This document shows positions 27,844-36,918 of a stretch of 64,000 nt of DNA, in pieces; position 1 is the first letter of the stretch; every line of letters starts with the position of its first letter. Below the pieces are notes generated by a model that searched no databases, was not told where the DNA came from, and was given only the letters and a program-made list of their open reading frames with translations. The stretch lies in NCBI GenBank assembly GCA_016709575.1, contig JADJMM010000002.1:558001-622000 (forward strand), given 5' to 3'. Made by a program: the position numbers and the translations under genes. The DNA is from Sphingobacteriaceae bacterium (GTDB taxonomy: Bacteria; Bacteroidota; Bacteroidia; B-17B0; Aurantibacillaceae).

Positions 27844-30048
27844 CTAAAGTTTTATTCCAATTATACAAATATCATCCACCTGTTCATTCTCGCCCATCCA
27901 GTTGTTCAGTTTCAAATTCAAATTATCTAATTGGTGTGACATACTTTCATTCCTAGCAGAAAGAAGAATTGTTTTAAGTTGCTTGTACATAAATTTTTTT
28001 GATTTTGGGCCACCAAACTGATCTGCATATCCATCTGTAAATAAAAAAACAGTATCTCCTTCTGAAATTTCTAATTTATGTGTTGTAAAAGGTTTTGCGT
28101 TTTCAACCGAGCCGATTGGTTGTTTATCAGCTTTTACTTCGCAAATGGCATTATTTTGTATATACCATAGAGGGTTATTTGCTCCAGACCAAGCATATGT
28201 CTTGTTTACTACATCCTTTGCCAAAAAAGAAATATCCATTCCATCTTTTATTTCTTCACCACTTTTTTTGAATGTTTCCATTACAAGCTCTCTGGTTTTA
28301 TCTAAAATTTTTCCCGGATCCGTTAACTCAAATTCTTTAACACATCTACTTAAGGCATTCGAGCAAACAACACTCACTAAAGCCCCCGGTACACCATGAC
28401 CTGTACAATCTGCAGCAGCATAAAAAACATGAGTGGAAGTAGTTTCAAAAAAATAAAAATCTCCTGCAACAATATCTTTAGGTCTGTACAACAAAAAACT
28501 ATTTCGAAAATATTCTTTTATTTCTTCTTCCTTAGCCAAAATGGCACTTTGAATTCTTTTTGCATAATTTATACTATCTATTATTTCCTGTTGCTTATGC
28601 TCTAGGTTTCTCTTTTGAAGTTCAATAACTGAATTTTTACGCTTGTTGGATTGAAGGCTTTTAAAAATCAACACAGCTAATACAACAACAAGTAATAAAA
28701 CTATGCTTACCGAATATATAATTATCTGTTGTCGGTTCTTATCTGATTCTGCTTTTGTTCGTATTAAATTTTTCTCAAATTCATTTTTATCCCGTATTTT
28801 TTGCTCTCTCCCGTCGTACTCAAATTTAAATCGACTCCGCATAGCCGCCTGTTTAGTCTCATCATTCTTTACACTATCATTAAGTGCGTGGTAAATCCTA
28901 AAAAACTCTAACGCTTTCCTATCATTACTAAGTTTACTATATATTGAAGAAAGTGACTTTGAAGTATTCAACATAATTTGAAGATATCCGATTTCTGTAG
29001 CAATGCCGTATGCTTTTAAAGCGGTTACTTCAGCCAAATGGTAATTTTTATCTCTTAAATAATATACAGAAGCTAAATTATCAAATGCTAAAGAGAGCGT
29101 TTTTCGGTAACCAGCTTTGTTGGCGCATTCAATAGCTCTTTCCGCCAGAACTTCAGCTTCATCAAAATTTTTCTTATTTAAATTATATATTGACAGGCTT
29201 GCTAAACACTCCGATTTTAATTTCTGATCATTTATTTCCTCGGTAATCTGCAGCGTTTTATTCAAATAATCTAAATAAGCCCCCATATCATTTTTTGATT
29301 TGTAGGCAGTAGATAACATAAAATAACCATTTGCCTCGGCTTGCTTGTCACCCAACAAAACAAACTCACTTGTTGCCTGTTTCACCAGTTCAATTCCATT
29401 CTTCATTTCACCTTGATTGATGTAAACCGAACCAAGATTAAATAATGAATTGGCTACTCCTACACTATCACCAATTACTTTCTGGATGTCAAGTGCTTTC
29501 TGAAAGTATTCAATGCTTTTAACTACATTCCCAACATTGGTGTAAAGGTATGCCAGGCTATTGTAAGAATCAGCTATCCCTAAACTATCACCTGCTATTT
29601 GTGCAAAATGTAACGATTTTACAAAATAATACTCAGATTGGTCAATTTTTCCTTCATTCTCAAAAAAAGCTGCAAGATTACTACAACAAGAAGATAAGCC
29701 TGCATAATCCTTAACCTCGAGCAATATAGTAAATGCTTTAAGAGCATTTTGCTTTGCTTTGTTTAATTCTGAGGTTTGAAAATAATAGTAGCTGATATTT
29801 GTGAGTGCATTTCCGTTAATTCTTTTAAATAACAAGTTAGTTTTATCTTTAGCTAACACTTCTGAAGAAATACGAAATGCTTCATTTGCATAAAAATAAA
29901 CGCTATCCAAATTACTATAAATAAGCTCCTCCGATTTTTGAAGAAATGTTTCACACTTCTTCAGTGTAAAATCTTTTTCCTGAGAGAAAAAAGATTGGTA
30001 AGCTAATACTGCCAAAAAAATAAAAATATTTCTTTTGCTTAGTCTCAT
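27844..30048 (-). CDS. TPR-coupled SpoIIE/PP2C-type serine phosphatase
   Basis: A 734-residue protein. It has a signal peptide (~1-22), about seven TPRs (~25-390), a membrane helix (~440-460), a coiled coil with IIDSINYAKRIQSAIL, and an intact SpoIIE domain (~515-734). The metal-binding acidic motifs are all present: VAGDFY, AADCTGHGVPGA, LFTDGYAD and QVDDI. Such proteins dephosphorylate anti-sigma-antagonist-type targets in response to a periplasmic signal sensed by the TPRs. It lies 22 bases after thiL on the same strand. The first gene of the window is a shorter relative lacking this phosphatase domain. An RsbW-like kinase gene at 63 kb is a conceivable pathway partner, but the link is only inferred. 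Confidence 0.9.
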   Translation of the reverse strand: MRLSKRNIFIFLAVLAYQSFFSQEKDFTLKKCETFLQKSEELIYSNLDSVYFYANEAFRISSEVLAKDKTNLLFKRINGNALTNISYYYFQTSELNKAKQNALKAFTILLEVKDYAGLSSCCSNLAAFFENEGKIDQSEYYFVKSLHFAQIAGDSLGIADSYNSLAYLYTNVGNVVKSIEYFQKALDIQKVIGDSVGVANSLFNLGSVYINQGEMKNGIELVKQATSEFVLLGDKQAEANGYFMLSTAYKSKNDMGAYLDYLNKTLQITEEINDQKLKSECLASLSIYNLNKKNFDEAEVLAERAIECANKAGYRKTLSLAFDNLASVYYLRDKNYHLAEVTALKAYGIATEIGYLQIMLNTSKSLSSIYSKLSNDRKALEFFRIYHALNDSVKNDETKQAAMRSRFKFEYDGREQKIRDKNEFEKNLIRTKAESDKNRQQIIIYSVSIVLLLVVVLAVLIFKSLQSNKRKNSVIELQKRNLEHKQQEIIDSINYAKRIQSAILAKEEEIKEYFRNSFLLYRPKDIVAGDFYFFETTSTHVFYAAADCTGHGVPGALVSVVCSNALSRCVKEFELTDPGKILDKTRELVMETFKKSGEEIKDGMDISFLAKDVVNKTYAWSGANNPLWYIQNNAICEVKADKQPIGSVENAKPFTTHKLEISEGDTVFLFTDGYADQFGGPKSKKFMYKQLKTILLSARNESMSHQLDNLNLKLNNWMGENEQVDDICIIGIKL

Positions 30049-30070
30049 TACTACAATTTACTAATCAATT

Positions 30071-31120
30071 TTATTTTTTTAGTAAAGCATCCCAACCTTG
30101 CGCTTGCAATGGATGCGACGACCCCGATTTACTTACCAAGTTTGAACCACTATCTTTATGCGTGATGTGTCCGATTATTGTAAAATCCAATTGATTTTTA
30201 ACTTTATCATAATCACTTGGTGAAATAGTAAATAACAACTCGTAATCCTCTCCTCCACTAAGCGCGCACATGGTAGGATCTAAATTGAATTGTCTGGCAG
30301 TGTCATAAGTTTGCGGATCTATTGGAATTTTTTCTTCATACAATTCGCAACCCACACCGGATTGATCGCATAAATGTAAAATTTCAGAAGCTAATCCATC
30401 ACTCACATCAATCATTGATGTGGGCTTCATTTCTAGAGCTTCAAATAATTTAATAATGTCTTTTCTGGCTTCGGGTTTTAATTGACGCTCTAAAATATAA
30501 TCCTTCCCTTCTAAATCAGGCTGAATTTTTGGATTGTCTTTAAATACAGCTTTTTCTCTCTCAAGAATTTGTAAACCCATATACGCACCGCCTAAATCAC
30601 CACTAACACATAACAAATCTTTTTCTTTAGCGCCATTTCTATAAACTACTTTACTTTTATCAGCTTCGCCAATTGCTGTAATACTAATAACTAATCCGCT
30701 TAATGAAGAAGTTGTATCACCACCAACTAAATCCACTCCGTATTTCTCACAAGCCATTAACATACCCGCATATAATTCTTCTACCGATTCTAAACCAAAT
30801 CTATTTGAAAGCGCAATACTAACTGTAATTTGTTTTGGATTACCATTCATTGCATAAATATCACTCAAGTTCACTACAACCGATTTGTATCCCAAATGTT
30901 TTAAAGGAACGTAAGTCAAATCAAAATGAACCCCCTCCACTAACATATCAGTTGTGACTAAAGTAACTCTATCTCCATCTGTATAATTTATTACAGCAGC
31001 ATCATCCCCAACTCCTTTCAGCGTTGACGGATTTTTAATTTCGATGTGTTGAGTTAAGTGCTTTATCAAGCCAAATTCACCTAATTGTGATAACTCTGTT
31101 CGTGTACTATTTTCCAGCAT
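30071..31120 (-). CDS. thiL: Thiamine-monophosphate kinase
   Basis: A 349-residue enzyme that phosphorylates thiamine monophosphate to the active cofactor thiamine diphosphate. Family motifs are visible: GVGDDAAVI near residue 37 (ATP/Mg), TTDMLVEGVHFDL, LSDIYAMNG, GGDTTSS, and IDVSDGLASE near 240. Length is typical for ThiL. No other thiamine genes are near. It sits between two TPR signalling genes on the same strand with short gaps (36 and 22 bases), so it may be co-transcribed with them without a functional link. Confidence 0.95.
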   Translation of the reverse strand: MLENSTRTELSQLGEFGLIKHLTQHIEIKNPSTLKGVGDDAAVINYTDGDRVTLVTTDMLVEGVHFDLTYVPLKHLGYKSVVVNLSDIYAMNGNPKQITVSIALSNRFGLESVEELYAGMLMACEKYGVDLVGGDTTSSLSGLVISITAIGEADKSKVVYRNGAKEKDLLCVSGDLGGAYMGLQILEREKAVFKDNPKIQPDLEGKDYILERQLKPEARKDIIKLFEALEMKPTSMIDVSDGLASEILHLCDQSGVGCELYEEKIPIDPQTYDTARQFNLDPTMCALSGGEDYELLFTISPSDYDKVKNQLDFTIIGHITHKDSGSNLVSKSGSSHPLQAQGWDALLKK

Positions 31121-31156
31121 ATTTTATTATTTCTGTCCCTCAAAAGTAAGAATAAA

Positions 31157-32785
31157 TCACAACTCCACTTTCTCTTCACTATTCATGGCTCCAATTATTT
31201 TGTACTTGTGAGCAATGGTCACCGCTTCTGCCCTTCCCTTAACCAGCAGTTTGCTGTAAATTCGTCGTAAATGGGTTTTTGTGGTAGCTTTCGAAACAAA
31301 TAATCCCTCCGAAATTTCGGCATCGCTCCAACCTAAGGCCAAATAAGATAAAACTTCCATTTCCCTTCTCGAAAGATTTAACAACTCCGGCGGCAAATCA
31401 ACCTGCCCTTGTTGCTCATAAAACAATTGCAACATTTTATTTTTGTCCTCCAAGCCTAATTTTGTTTTATCCAATTCCGTTGCAATTTTATTATTTAACG
31501 TTTTAAGGTTGGTGTTTTGATTTTCAATTAACATTTTTTGAGCTAGAATTAACGCTTTGTTTTTCTTATAACTCCGTAAGCTTATCAAACTAACTACTAA
31601 TACTGATACTAAAACCAGTATCGTTAATATTCCAAGAACTATTTTGTATTTGTAGTTATTTATAGTTTGATCCTTGATAAATAAATCTAGTTTTTGATCG
31701 CTTATCTTGCGTTGCATTTTCTCATACTCGTACTTCGCTTCTACTTCAGCAATAGTTGTAATATTTTCTTCATTTATCAATGAATCTTTATACAGGATAA
31801 CTGAGTCCTGATACAACAGGGCTACGTTATAGTTCTTTTTAAATCTTTCTATTTGCGAACGCGCACTAAACCCATCTTTAATAAGCGCCAAAGCATTAAT
31901 TTTTTTTGCCAGACTTAATGATAAATTATTATACATAAGAGCACTATCAATACTATTTTGTTGCAGCCATACTAAGGCCAAATTATTTTGAGTAGTGGCT
32001 ATATCTTTTTTGTTACCAATTTGCTTTCGTATACTAAGCGCTTCATATAAATGCATTTGCGCCTCCGGCAAATCTCCTTTTTCGTAATAAGCGAACCCTA
32101 AATTATTTAATGACTTGGCAGATTGCTCTTCCCGCTTAAGAATTTTATTAAGTTCTAAAGCCTTTTTATGAAACTCTATAGATTTATCAATGTCTTTTAA
32201 ATTAAAATAAGTAATGGCAATATTATTGAATGCTGTGGCTAATCCGGCCGAATCATTAAGCTGTTTTTTAATTTCAATCGATTTACTATAATAGAGCATT
32301 GCTTTGTAATAATTTTTTTGCAAGTCGTAAGCGACTGCTATATTATTTAAACTAAAGGCAATCCCTTTCTTTTCATTAATACCCTCTAACAACTTTAACA
32401 TATTAAAAAAGGCCTCAACAGCTTTGTCATAATCGCCTTTATTAGCATAAGTCTTACCTAAAATAGTATAGGTTTCCGATAGAAATTTTGGGTTATTTAA
32501 TTTTTGTTTTCTTTTCAAATTGACCAAAGCGATTTCTATAGATTCATTAAATGAACCATTAACCCTTAAAAGTTCGGCCATTTTATCATCCAAATAAGCA
32601 AGTAAGGTGTCGTTTTGTACTACTTCAGGTTTTGCTTTCTGCTCACTTATCCATTTTAAGGCGCCTTCCTTATTTTCTTTAATAAAACTCTCGGTTTTTA
32701 AGGTTAAGTCAGCCAGAGTAATAACTTTTTGCCCCTTGCAAAATTCTAAAGAGCTAATAATCATTAATATAATCAAATATCTCAT
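31157..32785 (-). CDS. TPR membrane protein with C-terminal LuxR-type HTH
   Basis: A 542-residue protein. A signal peptide (1-18) precedes about six TPRs (~60-320; ALNNIAVAY-like units), a membrane helix (~380-402), a coiled coil (~405-455) and a GerE/LuxR HTH (~475-530; LSRREMEVLSYLALG and TKTHLRRIYSKL). It is a one-component membrane-bound transcription regulator of the kind frequent in Bacteroidota. It is divergent from a lone HTH protein whose recognition helices are related (TVKTHLRRMYAKL), so the two may share a promoter region (32786-32889) and regulate each other. Confidence 0.88.
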   Translation of the reverse strand: MRYLIILMIISSLEFCKGQKVITLADLTLKTESFIKENKEGALKWISEQKAKPEVVQNDTLLAYLDDKMAELLRVNGSFNESIEIALVNLKRKQKLNNPKFLSETYTILGKTYANKGDYDKAVEAFFNMLKLLEGINEKKGIAFSLNNIAVAYDLQKNYYKAMLYYSKSIEIKKQLNDSAGLATAFNNIAITYFNLKDIDKSIEFHKKALELNKILKREEQSAKSLNNLGFAYYEKGDLPEAQMHLYEALSIRKQIGNKKDIATTQNNLALVWLQQNSIDSALMYNNLSLSLAKKINALALIKDGFSARSQIERFKKNYNVALLYQDSVILYKDSLINEENITTIAEVEAKYEYEKMQRKISDQKLDLFIKDQTINNYKYKIVLGILTILVLVSVLVVSLISLRSYKKNKALILAQKMLIENQNTNLKTLNNKIATELDKTKLGLEDKNKMLQLFYEQQGQVDLPPELLNLSRREMEVLSYLALGWSDAEISEGLFVSKATTKTHLRRIYSKLLVKGRAEAVTIAHKYKIIGAMNSEEKVEL

Positions 32786-32889
32786 GTCCTCAGTTTTGTA
32801 ACGAATATACAGATAATACCCTCAAAAAACGAAAATTCATCCTTTTGGATGACAAACTAAGCTTTACGAAGGGGTTACTTTTGACAAAA

Positions 32890-33099
32890 ATGAACCCAGT
32901 ATTATCTGATAGAGAAAAGGAAGTAATGGAATGCCTTTGTTTAGGACTATCAAATGAAAAAATAGCCCAAAACATGCATTTATCTATTACTACTGTTAAA
33001 ACACATTTAAGAAGAATGTATGCCAAGCTTAATGCTTCATCCAGACTTGAAGCTGTGGCTATTTACAAATCAATAAACCATAAAAACATAAAACCATGA
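32890..33099 (+). CDS. Stand-alone LuxR-type HTH protein
   Basis: Only about 69 residues (84 if started at 32845), consisting almost entirely of a GerE/LuxR HTH: LSDREKEVMECLCLG, IAQNMHLSITTVKTHLRRMYAKL. There is no receiver or sensor domain. I prefer the ATG at 32890 because the HTH starts right there and residues before it look non-domain. The stop overlaps the next start by four bases (ATGA), coupling it to the exported protein gene. It may be a small regulator of the 33-36 kb cluster, or a dominant-negative partner of the divergent TPR-LuxR protein. Confidence 0.8.
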   Translation: MNPVLSDREKEVMECLCLGLSNEKIAQNMHLSITTVKTHLRRMYAKLNASSRLEAVAIYKSINHKNIKP

Positions 33100-33827
33100 A
33101 AACAACAACAAAAATCCTTGCAGGCCTATTATTGCTTGCATTCAATTTTACAAAATCGCAAAACAACATTGAATTAAGTTTTATTAAGCTTGATGAAAAA
33201 GAAAACCAAATCGACAAACCCGAGACCAGTAACGTAACAGATAAGTTGATTATTCTTCAGCTATTTGGGCTAGATAATATTTTAAAGTACCAAGAGATTA
33301 AATGCGTTGTTGAAACAAACGACTTTCACGTTGATGAATACACTTTTCCAATGGCATTTACCGCTAATGCACAAGAACTTTATGATGCGGCCGATGTATC
33401 TTCGAGCGTAAAACCAGGAACTAAATACACTCGTCTTGTTCTTGTGAATTCTCCTTCTGACGGTAATCCGGAAGGAAACGGCCAGTTTTCGATTAGCTAC
33501 ACCAAAAACCTTTGCGGACAAAAATACATTTACTCAAAAGAAGGCAGTAATGGCTTTAAAGAATATACTTTAACTGCAAAAGTTACAGGGCACAATTACC
33601 ACAAAGTTTATAATCCTAATTCCGACATGTATGACATTGTTCCAAGTCACGATCCTGTGTTGCTAAGTAATATTATAAAAATTAAAATTACTACGAGCAA
33701 CAAATTAGAAAAACAAGCCTTGGATTTAACCATTGGAAAAAAAAGCGACCTGTTTGATGCTATAATGCAAGGCAATGAAAAAACAAACGAACTTAATGGT
33801 AGTGGGAAATCAAAAAATAAAAAGTGA
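33096..33827 (+). CDS. Exported protein of unknown function
   Basis: A 243-residue protein with a clear signal peptide (MKTTTKILAGLLLLAFNFTKSQ). The rest looks beta-rich and soluble and I do not recognise a family. The C-terminus is Lys/Asn-rich (NGSGKSKNKK). There is one cysteine in the mature part (NLCGQKY), so no disulfide pair. The gene starts inside the stop of the HTH gene (4-base overlap), implying translational coupling and common control. Confidence 0.75.
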   Translation: MKTTTKILAGLLLLAFNFTKSQNNIELSFIKLDEKENQIDKPETSNVTDKLIILQLFGLDNILKYQEIKCVVETNDFHVDEYTFPMAFTANAQELYDAADVSSSVKPGTKYTRLVLVNSPSDGNPEGNGQFSISYTKNLCGQKYIYSKEGSNGFKEYTLTAKVTGHNYHKVYNPNSDMYDIVPSHDPVLLSNIIKIKITTSNKLEKQALDLTIGKKSDLFDAIMQGNEKTNELNGSGKSKNKK

Positions 33828-33850
33828 TAGTAAGTTTTACTACTAAGCAA

Positions 33851-34297
33851 ATGGCGTATCACATTCACAAAAAGAGTTTTAGTTTAAAACATTTTGGGAT
33901 TATTTTCTCAGCTGTTGCTTTGGTTTTCCTAACTATTGGAATAGTGTGCTTTCTTAATGCCAGAGCATTTTTAAAAAGCTCGGTTATTACAGAAGGTGAG
34001 GTAGTGGACATTATGACAAGCCGAAGTAAAGACTATGACGGAAATTATAGCACTGTAAAATATCCGGTTGTTAGATTCACAGAGTCGGAAGGAAAAACAG
34101 TTGAGTTTCAAGCTTCAGTCTCTTCTAATCATGCGATAATTTATGGAGAGAAAGTAAAAGTACGGTATATACCAAGCGATCCAAAAAATGCTGAATTAGA
34201 TACATGGATTGATATTTGGCTCCCGACACTTATTGTAAGCATATTCTTTGTGATCTTCGGCTTTTTGGGAATTGGCATGTGCTTACAAAAAGAATAA
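33851..34297 (+). CDS. DUF3592-like membrane protein
   Basis: About 148 residues with two membrane helices (near residues 15-37 and 122-144). Between them is a beta-rich domain with YPVVRFTESEGKTVEFQASVSS and GEKVKVRYIPSDPKNAELD, characteristic of DUF3592. The frame can also start at a GTG (33824) overlapping the previous stop. I list the first ATG, and either start is possible. Function unknown; it continues the HTH-led cluster. Confidence 0.75.
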   Translation: MAYHIHKKSFSLKHFGIIFSAVALVFLTIGIVCFLNARAFLKSSVITEGEVVDIMTSRSKDYDGNYSTVKYPVVRFTESEGKTVEFQASVSSNHAIIYGEKVKVRYIPSDPKNAELDTWIDIWLPTLIVSIFFVIFGFLGIGMCLQKE

Positions 34298-34348
34298 TTA
34301 AATTAAATAATTTAACTCAAACAATAACTAATACTAAATAAAAATAAT

Positions 34349-35381
34349 ATGAAAACAAACATTTTAATTGCACTAATCTGCCTAGCATTAAATATCAACT
34401 CACAAAACATGAAAGACTTTGTGGTAAATGATGCTTTGATATAAAAATTTTAAAAATTTCGCCTGAAGCGATTACTTATATAAACTCTATAAAAGGCAAA
34501 GAAAAACTAACTGTTGCCATTGGAGCTGATTGTTCGCAAAAGATTTTGAATCCGTTTGTAAACTTGACTGGATAGAAAGCCTTCAAATTGGAAATAGCTA
34601 TCCAAACAAAACTTCAGTATTGGATATAAAGCCTATTGAATCGCTTAAAAAACTTAAACGCTTGGCTATATTCAGCAAAGTTAACCCTACAGCAAACAAG
34701 CCCCTCGATGCATCAATAATTTCAAAACTAACTTTACTCGAAAGGTTAACAATTGTGAGTAATGATCTTACTAATACCAAAAAACTTTCCACGTTAGCTA
34801 ATTTAGAGAAACTTAGTTTGTCAACATCCGGACTAAACGAAATTGGCTTCTTGTCTTTATCCACCAAATTAACTTCTTTAAGTTTAACCGGAACAAATAC
34901 ATTCACTAACGTTTCATTCTTCTCTAACCTTAAATCACTTGAAAAACTTGAAATAGAAAATAACAAAATTATTACAGAGCAAAATTTAAAACCGTTGGAA
35001 GCTCTAAATAGCCTTGTTGAAGTAAGCTTTATTGCTTGTACGAATGTGAAAAGTCTAGACTTCTTAATTAATAATATAAAGATGGAAGAAGTCTATGCGG
35101 ATGAAAGCGGAATATTAACTATTTCCGGGCTTTCAAACATGGTAGATTTAACTAAACTCTATATACCTAAAACAAAAGTAACTTCGTTAGATGCCTTAAA
35201 AGAAAAACGCAAACTTACAACTCTAGAAATAGTTGGGTTAACAATTGCTGATTTAAGCCCTTTATTTAACTGCGTTTCGTTGGAAAAAGTATACGCCTCG
35301 CCTACTATTACCGAACAGCAGCAAAAAGAATTACAAGCTAAATTACCTAATGCAGAAATAAGCATTAAAGAAGAAGAATAA
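34349..35381 (+). pseudogene. Exported leucine-rich-repeat protein, two frameshifts near the 5' end
   Basis: A signal peptide frame (34349-34444, MKTNILIALICLALNINSQ...) is followed by a second frame (FDIKILKISPEAITYINSI) and then the long frame to 35381. Adding one T near 34435-34437 and one T near 34530 joins all three into one protein of about 345 residues with no other change. The body is a series of ~22-residue leucine-rich repeats (LERLTIVSNDL, LEKLSLSTSGL, LTSLSLTGTN, LEKLEIENNKI). It would be an exported LRR protein, perhaps for protein or glycan binding. Two single-base defects in short T runs look more like sequence errors than decay; otherwise it is a pseudogene. Confidence 0.75.
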
Positions 35382-35400
35382 ACGAAACCCCCATAAAATC

Positions 35401-36072
35401 ATGAAAAAAAACACACTAATTATTGCATTTTTAGTTGCTACAATAACAACGTTTGCTCAGTTTAATAAAGGAACAAAAGTGCTTATTGATTACCAAGGAC
35501 AATGGTACCCCGGTAAGGTCTTGGAAGTTAAAGGTCAAAACGCTTTCCTTGTTTCATACGATGACTATGATGCCTCATGGAATGAGGAAGTGACTTCGAG
35601 TAGATTAAAACTAAATGAAATAAATGGCAACACACCAAAAACAGTTTCACTAAAAACGAATACTCCCGATATAAATTCAAAGGTAAGTGGTGAAAAGAAA
35701 GCAACGGAAATGTGCGACTGTTTAAACAAAATGATGAAAACACAAAAACAAGAAGATAAGTCAAGATGTTTGAACATGCAAGAGGAGCATGTGGCGGCAT
35801 TAGGAAAGGGAAGTGCTGAATACAGTCTTTATCAAAAATTAGTTAATCAATGCGAGCAGGAAATATCAAATGCAAAACTTAGTTCTGGTTCTGCATCCGG
35901 AATGGCACCCGTTACTTATGAGGAAAAAATCAAGGCTGTGTGTGATTGCTTCAAGGAAGCCAAAACCGACAGAGGTAAAACTCCGGAGTGTTTTAAAAAG
36001 CAAAGCGATTTCTCAAAAACTGTTGGTGATAAAAAAACTGATTTTATTCAAGCAACGAATTCTTGCCAATAA
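35401..36072 (+). CDS. Exported protein with Tudor/agenet-like domain and two Cys-rich repeats
   Basis: 223 residues: signal peptide (1-19), then a small SH3-barrel-like segment (~20-75) with GTKVLIDYQGQWYPGKVLEV and YDDYDASWNE, resembling Tudor/agenet domains. Two related C-terminal segments follow, each with a CDC start (EMCDCLNKMM... and AVCDCFKEAK...) and later cysteines, probably disulfide-bonded helices. The architecture is recognisable only in parts; no function is known to me. It follows the LRR gene by 19 bases and ends the plus-strand cluster. Confidence 0.72.
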   Translation: MKKNTLIIAFLVATITTFAQFNKGTKVLIDYQGQWYPGKVLEVKGQNAFLVSYDDYDASWNEEVTSSRLKLNEINGNTPKTVSLKTNTPDINSKVSGEKKATEMCDCLNKMMKTQKQEDKSRCLNMQEEHVAALGKGSAEYSLYQKLVNQCEQEISNAKLSSGSASGMAPVTYEEKIKAVCDCFKEAKTDRGKTPECFKKQSDFSKTVGDKKTDFIQATNSCQ

Positions 36073-36156
36073 CCTTAACTCTAATTTAAAACAACTGACT
36101 AAGATTTTTACATCAATCGCTGTTAGACTTTATTTTTAAAATGGATTTTCATTTTC

Positions 36157-36191
36157 GGTGGCTAGTTAAATTCCAAATTTAGCTAGTCACC
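36157..36191. terminator. Hairpin between convergent genes
   Basis: Arms GGTGGCTAGTTAAATT (36157-36172) and AATTTAGCTAGTCACC (36176-36191) pair over 16 positions, counting two G-U pairs, with a three-base loop. It stands between the Tudor-like gene and the convergent methyltransferase gene. No clear T run follows on either strand, so it may be a weak bidirectional terminator or an unrelated palindrome. Confidence 0.4.
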
Positions 36192-36234
36192 AACAATACG
36201 GACAGCAAAGTTCAACACTTGCTTTTTAGACATT

Positions 36235-36918
36235 CTACTTCTTTGCGTAACCGTAAACTATATAATGAGAACTGCTAGGTAATTTATTAAACATCATTGA
36301 GTCTGTTTTTCCAAGAATCGTTTTACCCCCTTCATTAAATCCAAAGGCTCCCAAAAAACCTGTTGTTTTTATACTCACTTCAGAAAATGGTTTCAGATAC
36401 TTTTCAAATTGTGTTTTCTCCATGTAATTCCAATCCTTTGCCCAATGGACAAAATTCTTTCTGAAAAAAGAATGAAATCTTGTAGCTTTCAAATTCTCGG
36501 CAAATAAAAACAATCCACCCGGTTTTAAAGCTTTATAGATTTCTTGTACTGCCAATTCTATTCTTTCGTCTTTTCCGCCCCGTCCAACTCCCCCTAAAAC
36601 TGATTTCAATATAATTATGTCAAATTTGTTTTGGTATGGAATACTTACCGCATCAAAAGTTTCGTAATCTATTTTACCACTGTAGAAGAATTGTTTGTGA
36701 TATTGAATTACGTCATCACTAACAGGCCTTATATCATTACAAATTACATGATGTCCTTTAGACGCTAACCATAAACTTAATCCTCCTTTATTAGCACCTA
36801 ACTCTAAACATTCTAATGACTGAGAAGGTTTTAAAATACTTTCCCAATATTTAAGTGCGCCCGACCAATTGTAAACATCCCATGCTAAAATATTTTTTTC
36901 ATTCAGGGATTCGGCCAT
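36235..36918 (-). CDS. Class I SAM-dependent methyltransferase
   Basis: A 227-residue Rossmann methyltransferase. The SAM-binding motif appears as LECLELGANKGGLSLWLA (~35-52), followed by an acidic second motif (VICNDIRPV) and FDIIILKSVLGGVG, then the post-motif LKPGGLFLFAENL. The substrate is unknown. Its start codon overlaps the aldehyde dehydrogenase stop (TAATG), so the two are translationally coupled. Confidence 0.85.
   Translation of the reverse strand: MAESLNEKNILAWDVYNWSGALKYWESILKPSQSLECLELGANKGGLSLWLASKGHHVICNDIRPVSDDVIQYHKQFFYSGKIDYETFDAVSIPYQNKFDIIILKSVLGGVGRGGKDERIELAVQEIYKALKPGGLFLFAENLKATRFHSFFRKNFVHWAKDWNYMEKTQFEKYLKPFSEVSIKTTGFLGAFGFNEGGKTILGKTDSMMFNKLPSSSHYIVYGYAKK

Noticed and set aside
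32876..32883. TACTTTTG as a promoter for the lone HTH gene
   Set aside because: It matches the -7 box, but no TTG lies at the right distance and the transcript would start at the start codon itself.
35870..36139. 89-codon plus-strand frame overlapping the end of the Tudor-like gene
   Set aside because: It is an out-of-frame shadow of a well-supported exported protein.
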